A DNA stretch of 44,506 nt from contig RXIY01000057.1 in the NCBI GenBank assembly GCA_003963405.1, forward strand, positions 1-44,506, given 5' to 3'. The translations under genes were made by a program, and so were the position numbers. Numbering within the stretch: position 1 is the stretch's first letter; each line of letters starts with the position of its first letter. Positions 43,177 through 44,506 of this stretch are shown here, piece after piece. This stretch comes from Hyphomicrobiales bacterium. GTDB lineage: Bacteria; Pseudomonadota; Alphaproteobacteria; Rhizobiales; Beijerinckiaceae. The notes under the pieces are model-generated. The model searched no databases and had not been told where the DNA came from. It saw only the letters and a list, made by a program, of their open reading frames with translations.

Positions 43177-43746
43177 CTACTCGCCGGCGGGCGTATCGAT
43201 CCAACCGATATTGTTGTCGTTTCGCCGATAGACAATATTGAGTCGCCCCGTATTTGCGTGACGAAACACCAAAACTGGGGCGCCAGTGAGATCGAGGTGA
43301 AGCACGGCCGACGGAACCGAGAGACGGCGCAGCTTCGTGGTCGATTCCACGATAACGGCCGGGCTGAATTCGGCCGGCGCCTCGCTTTCCTCGTCAGGCG
43401 CCTCGAATACCTGATAGGGCACCACCTCGGGCTCCACCGGTCCGTGCCCGTCGTGGTGACCCTTCAATCGCTCCTTGTAGCGCCGCAGGCGCTTCTCCAG
43501 CCGATCCGCCGCCTGGTCGAAGGTCGCATAGGGCTCCTGCGCCCGGCCGTCCGCCTGAAGCACGATGCCCGAGGTGAGATGCAGGCTGCAATCGGCGCGG
43601 TAGCCAGACCCTTCGGGCGTGATTGTGACATGGCCGCTGACGCCGCCGTCGAAATATTTCGACGCCGCCTGCTCCAGACGCTCCGTGATATGGGCGCGCA
43701 GCGCCTCGCCGATGTTGATGTTCTTGCCCGAAACTCTCAGGGACAT
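43177..43746 (-). CDS. hpf: Ribosome hibernation promoting factor, long form
   Basis: This is a 189-residue long-form HPF that joins two 70S ribosomes into inactive 100S dimers under starvation. The N-terminal S30AE domain (residues about 1-110) begins MSLRVSGKNINIGEALRAHITERLEQAASKYF. The linker 110-130 is acidic, and the C-terminal dimerisation domain (about 130-189) ends with RRNDNNIGWIDTPAGE. It follows rpoN as in many Rhizobiales. Confidence 0.94.
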   Translation of the reverse strand: MSLRVSGKNINIGEALRAHITERLEQAASKYFDGGVSGHVTITPEGSGYRADCSLHLTSGIVLQADGRAQEPYATFDQAADRLEKRLRRYKERLKGHHDGHGPVEPEVVPYQVFEAPDEESEAPAEFSPAVIVESTTKLRRLSVPSAVLHLDLTGAPVLVFRHANTGRLNIVYRRNDNNIGWIDTPAGE

Positions 43747-43912
43747 ATCGCTCCGCCTTTTTCGGAAAGCGGCCGGTCGTCGCGGCCGAGACAGACTATG
43801 CCTCTTTTGCGCTTACCCGCCGATTACGGATTTTCTTCAACCGGGGTCCGCCCCGCTTCACTTTTTCGTGAGCCTGCGTCTACGGTCTCCCCACAGAACC
43901 GCGCCGCGAATT

Positions 43913-43940
43913 TTCGCGCAGCGTTAGAAGGCTGCGCGAA
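43913..43940. repeat. Hairpin between hpf and rpoN
   Basis: TTCGCGCAGC (43913-43922) and GCTGCGCGAA (43931-43940), ten perfect pairs, eight-base loop. No U-run on either strand. It may stabilise the rpoN 3' end or be a weak pause. The 249-base gap 43747-43995 holds no gene otherwise. Confidence 0.4.
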
Positions 43941-43995
43941 TGAAGTCAATGGGCGTTCGCCGCTTGTGGAAAGGCGGCGCGCGGCCGGGCTCTCG

Positions 43996-44506
43996 TCAGA
44001 AGGCTGGCCGCGCCTGCTCCCGCGCGAGCGCGAGCTTCGCCCGACGGCGATCGACCGAAGACGGAATCTTCAGGCTGTCCCTGTATTTGGCCACAGTCCG
44101 CCTCGCAATGTCGATGTCGGCCGCCTTGAGCCTCGCGACGATGGCGTCGTCGGAGAGCACGTCGTCGGCGGTCTCGCGGTCGATCATCTGCTTGATGCGG
44201 AAGCGCACCGATTCGGCCGAATGGGCCCCGGCCCCGCTGGCCGTGGCGATGGAGGCCGAGAAGAAATACTTGAGTTCGAAGACGCCGCGCGGCGTCATCA
44301 TGTATTTGTTGGAGGTGACGCGGGAGACCGTCGATTCGTGCATGCCGATGGCGTCGGCGATGGTGCGCAGGTTGAGCGGGCGCAAATGCTCGACGCCGCT
44401 GGTCAGGAAGGCGTCCTGAAGCCTCACGATCTCCGACGCGACCTTCAGAATCGTCCGGCTGCGCTGCTCGAGGCTCTTGGCGAGCCAGTTGGCGTTTTGC
44501 AGGCAG
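43996..44506 (-). CDS. rpoN: RNA polymerase sigma-54 factor, C-terminal part
   Basis: This is the last 170 residues of sigma-54, open to the window edge, so the N-terminus is missing. The HTH region is LNLRTIADAIGMHESTVSRVTSNKYMMTPRGVFELKYFFSASI, and the RpoN box is ARRTVAKYRDSLKIPSS, close to the usual ARRTVAKYRE; it recognises the -24 promoter element. In Rhizobiales the block is rpoN-hpf-ptsN, as here. Confidence 0.97.
   Translation of the reverse strand, partial: CLQNANWLAKSLEQRSRTILKVASEIVRLQDAFLTSGVEHLRPLNLRTIADAIGMHESTVSRVTSNKYMMTPRGVFELKYFFSASIATASGAGAHSAESVRFRIKQMIDRETADDVLSDDAIVARLKAADIDIARRTVAKYRDSLKIPSSVDRRRAKLALAREQARPAF

Overview
The window is a compact, GC-rich chromosomal segment of an alphaproteobacterium, almost certainly of the Rhizobiales/Hyphomicrobiales type. 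The evidence is gene order and regulation. There is a maf-coaE-dnaQ / hemE-hemJ-rho-mnmE-mnmG-rsmG-parA-parB cluster, which flanks the replication origin in Caulobacter and Rickettsia. There is also a pdxA-rsmA / gmk-yicC-mltG-fabF-acpP-fabG block, a PhyR-NepR-EcfG general stress locus, and an rpoN-hpf-ptsN block. Several proteins (NnrS, CusF, OmpW, TspO) suggest a respiratory, metal-handling bacterium. A methanotroph-like family such as Methylocystaceae is only a guess. No rRNA, tRNA, CRISPR array, prophage or insertion sequence was recognised.

Layout. 1-3019: an unknown single-pass membrane protein cut by the window edge, a YheT hydrolase, an SDR and a periplasmic CusF copper protein. 3123-8193: NnrS, 3-hydroxybutyrate dehydrogenase, an mltA-smr pair, a Tim44-like protein and FxsA. 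8280-10736: secB facing dnaQ-coaE-maf. 10737-11133: an AT-rich, nearly gene-free gap with DnaA-, CtrA-, IHF- and GANTC-like sites, the best candidate for oriC. 11134-20835: hemE-hemJ-rho, a Rieske oxygenase, mnmE-mnmG-rsmG and parA-parB, with two perfect parS sites. 20968-25547: ompW behind a perfect FNR-type box, purL-bolA-grxD, and a small secreted protein. 25862-34835: pdxA-rsmA, a DUF488 protein, gmk, yicC, an oversized mltG, fabF, acpP, fabG. 35003-38457: a UdgX-type uracil-DNA protein overlapping a hydrolase-like secreted protein, TspO, and a DUF900 lipoprotein. 38682-42541: fumC, ecfG-nepR divergent from phyR, and a KGG stress protein. 42562-44506: ptsN, hpf and the C-terminal part of rpoN (sigma-54).

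How it works together. The centre of the window is a replication and segregation hub: candidate oriC, parS sites and ParAB, with tRNA-modification and heme genes packed around it. The right arm is a stress-regulation hub: the PhyR/NepR/EcfG partner switch, with an EcfG-type promoter in front of nepR-ecfG and a similar one in front of the KGG gene, next to sigma-54, HPF and PtsN. The most unusual points are the second parS site buried in rsmG, an 18-bp minisatellite inside mnmE, a Rieske oxygenase inserted into the rho-mnmE interval, the UdgX/hydrolase-like overlap, and two plus-facing terminators placed at the 3' ends of minus-strand genes.
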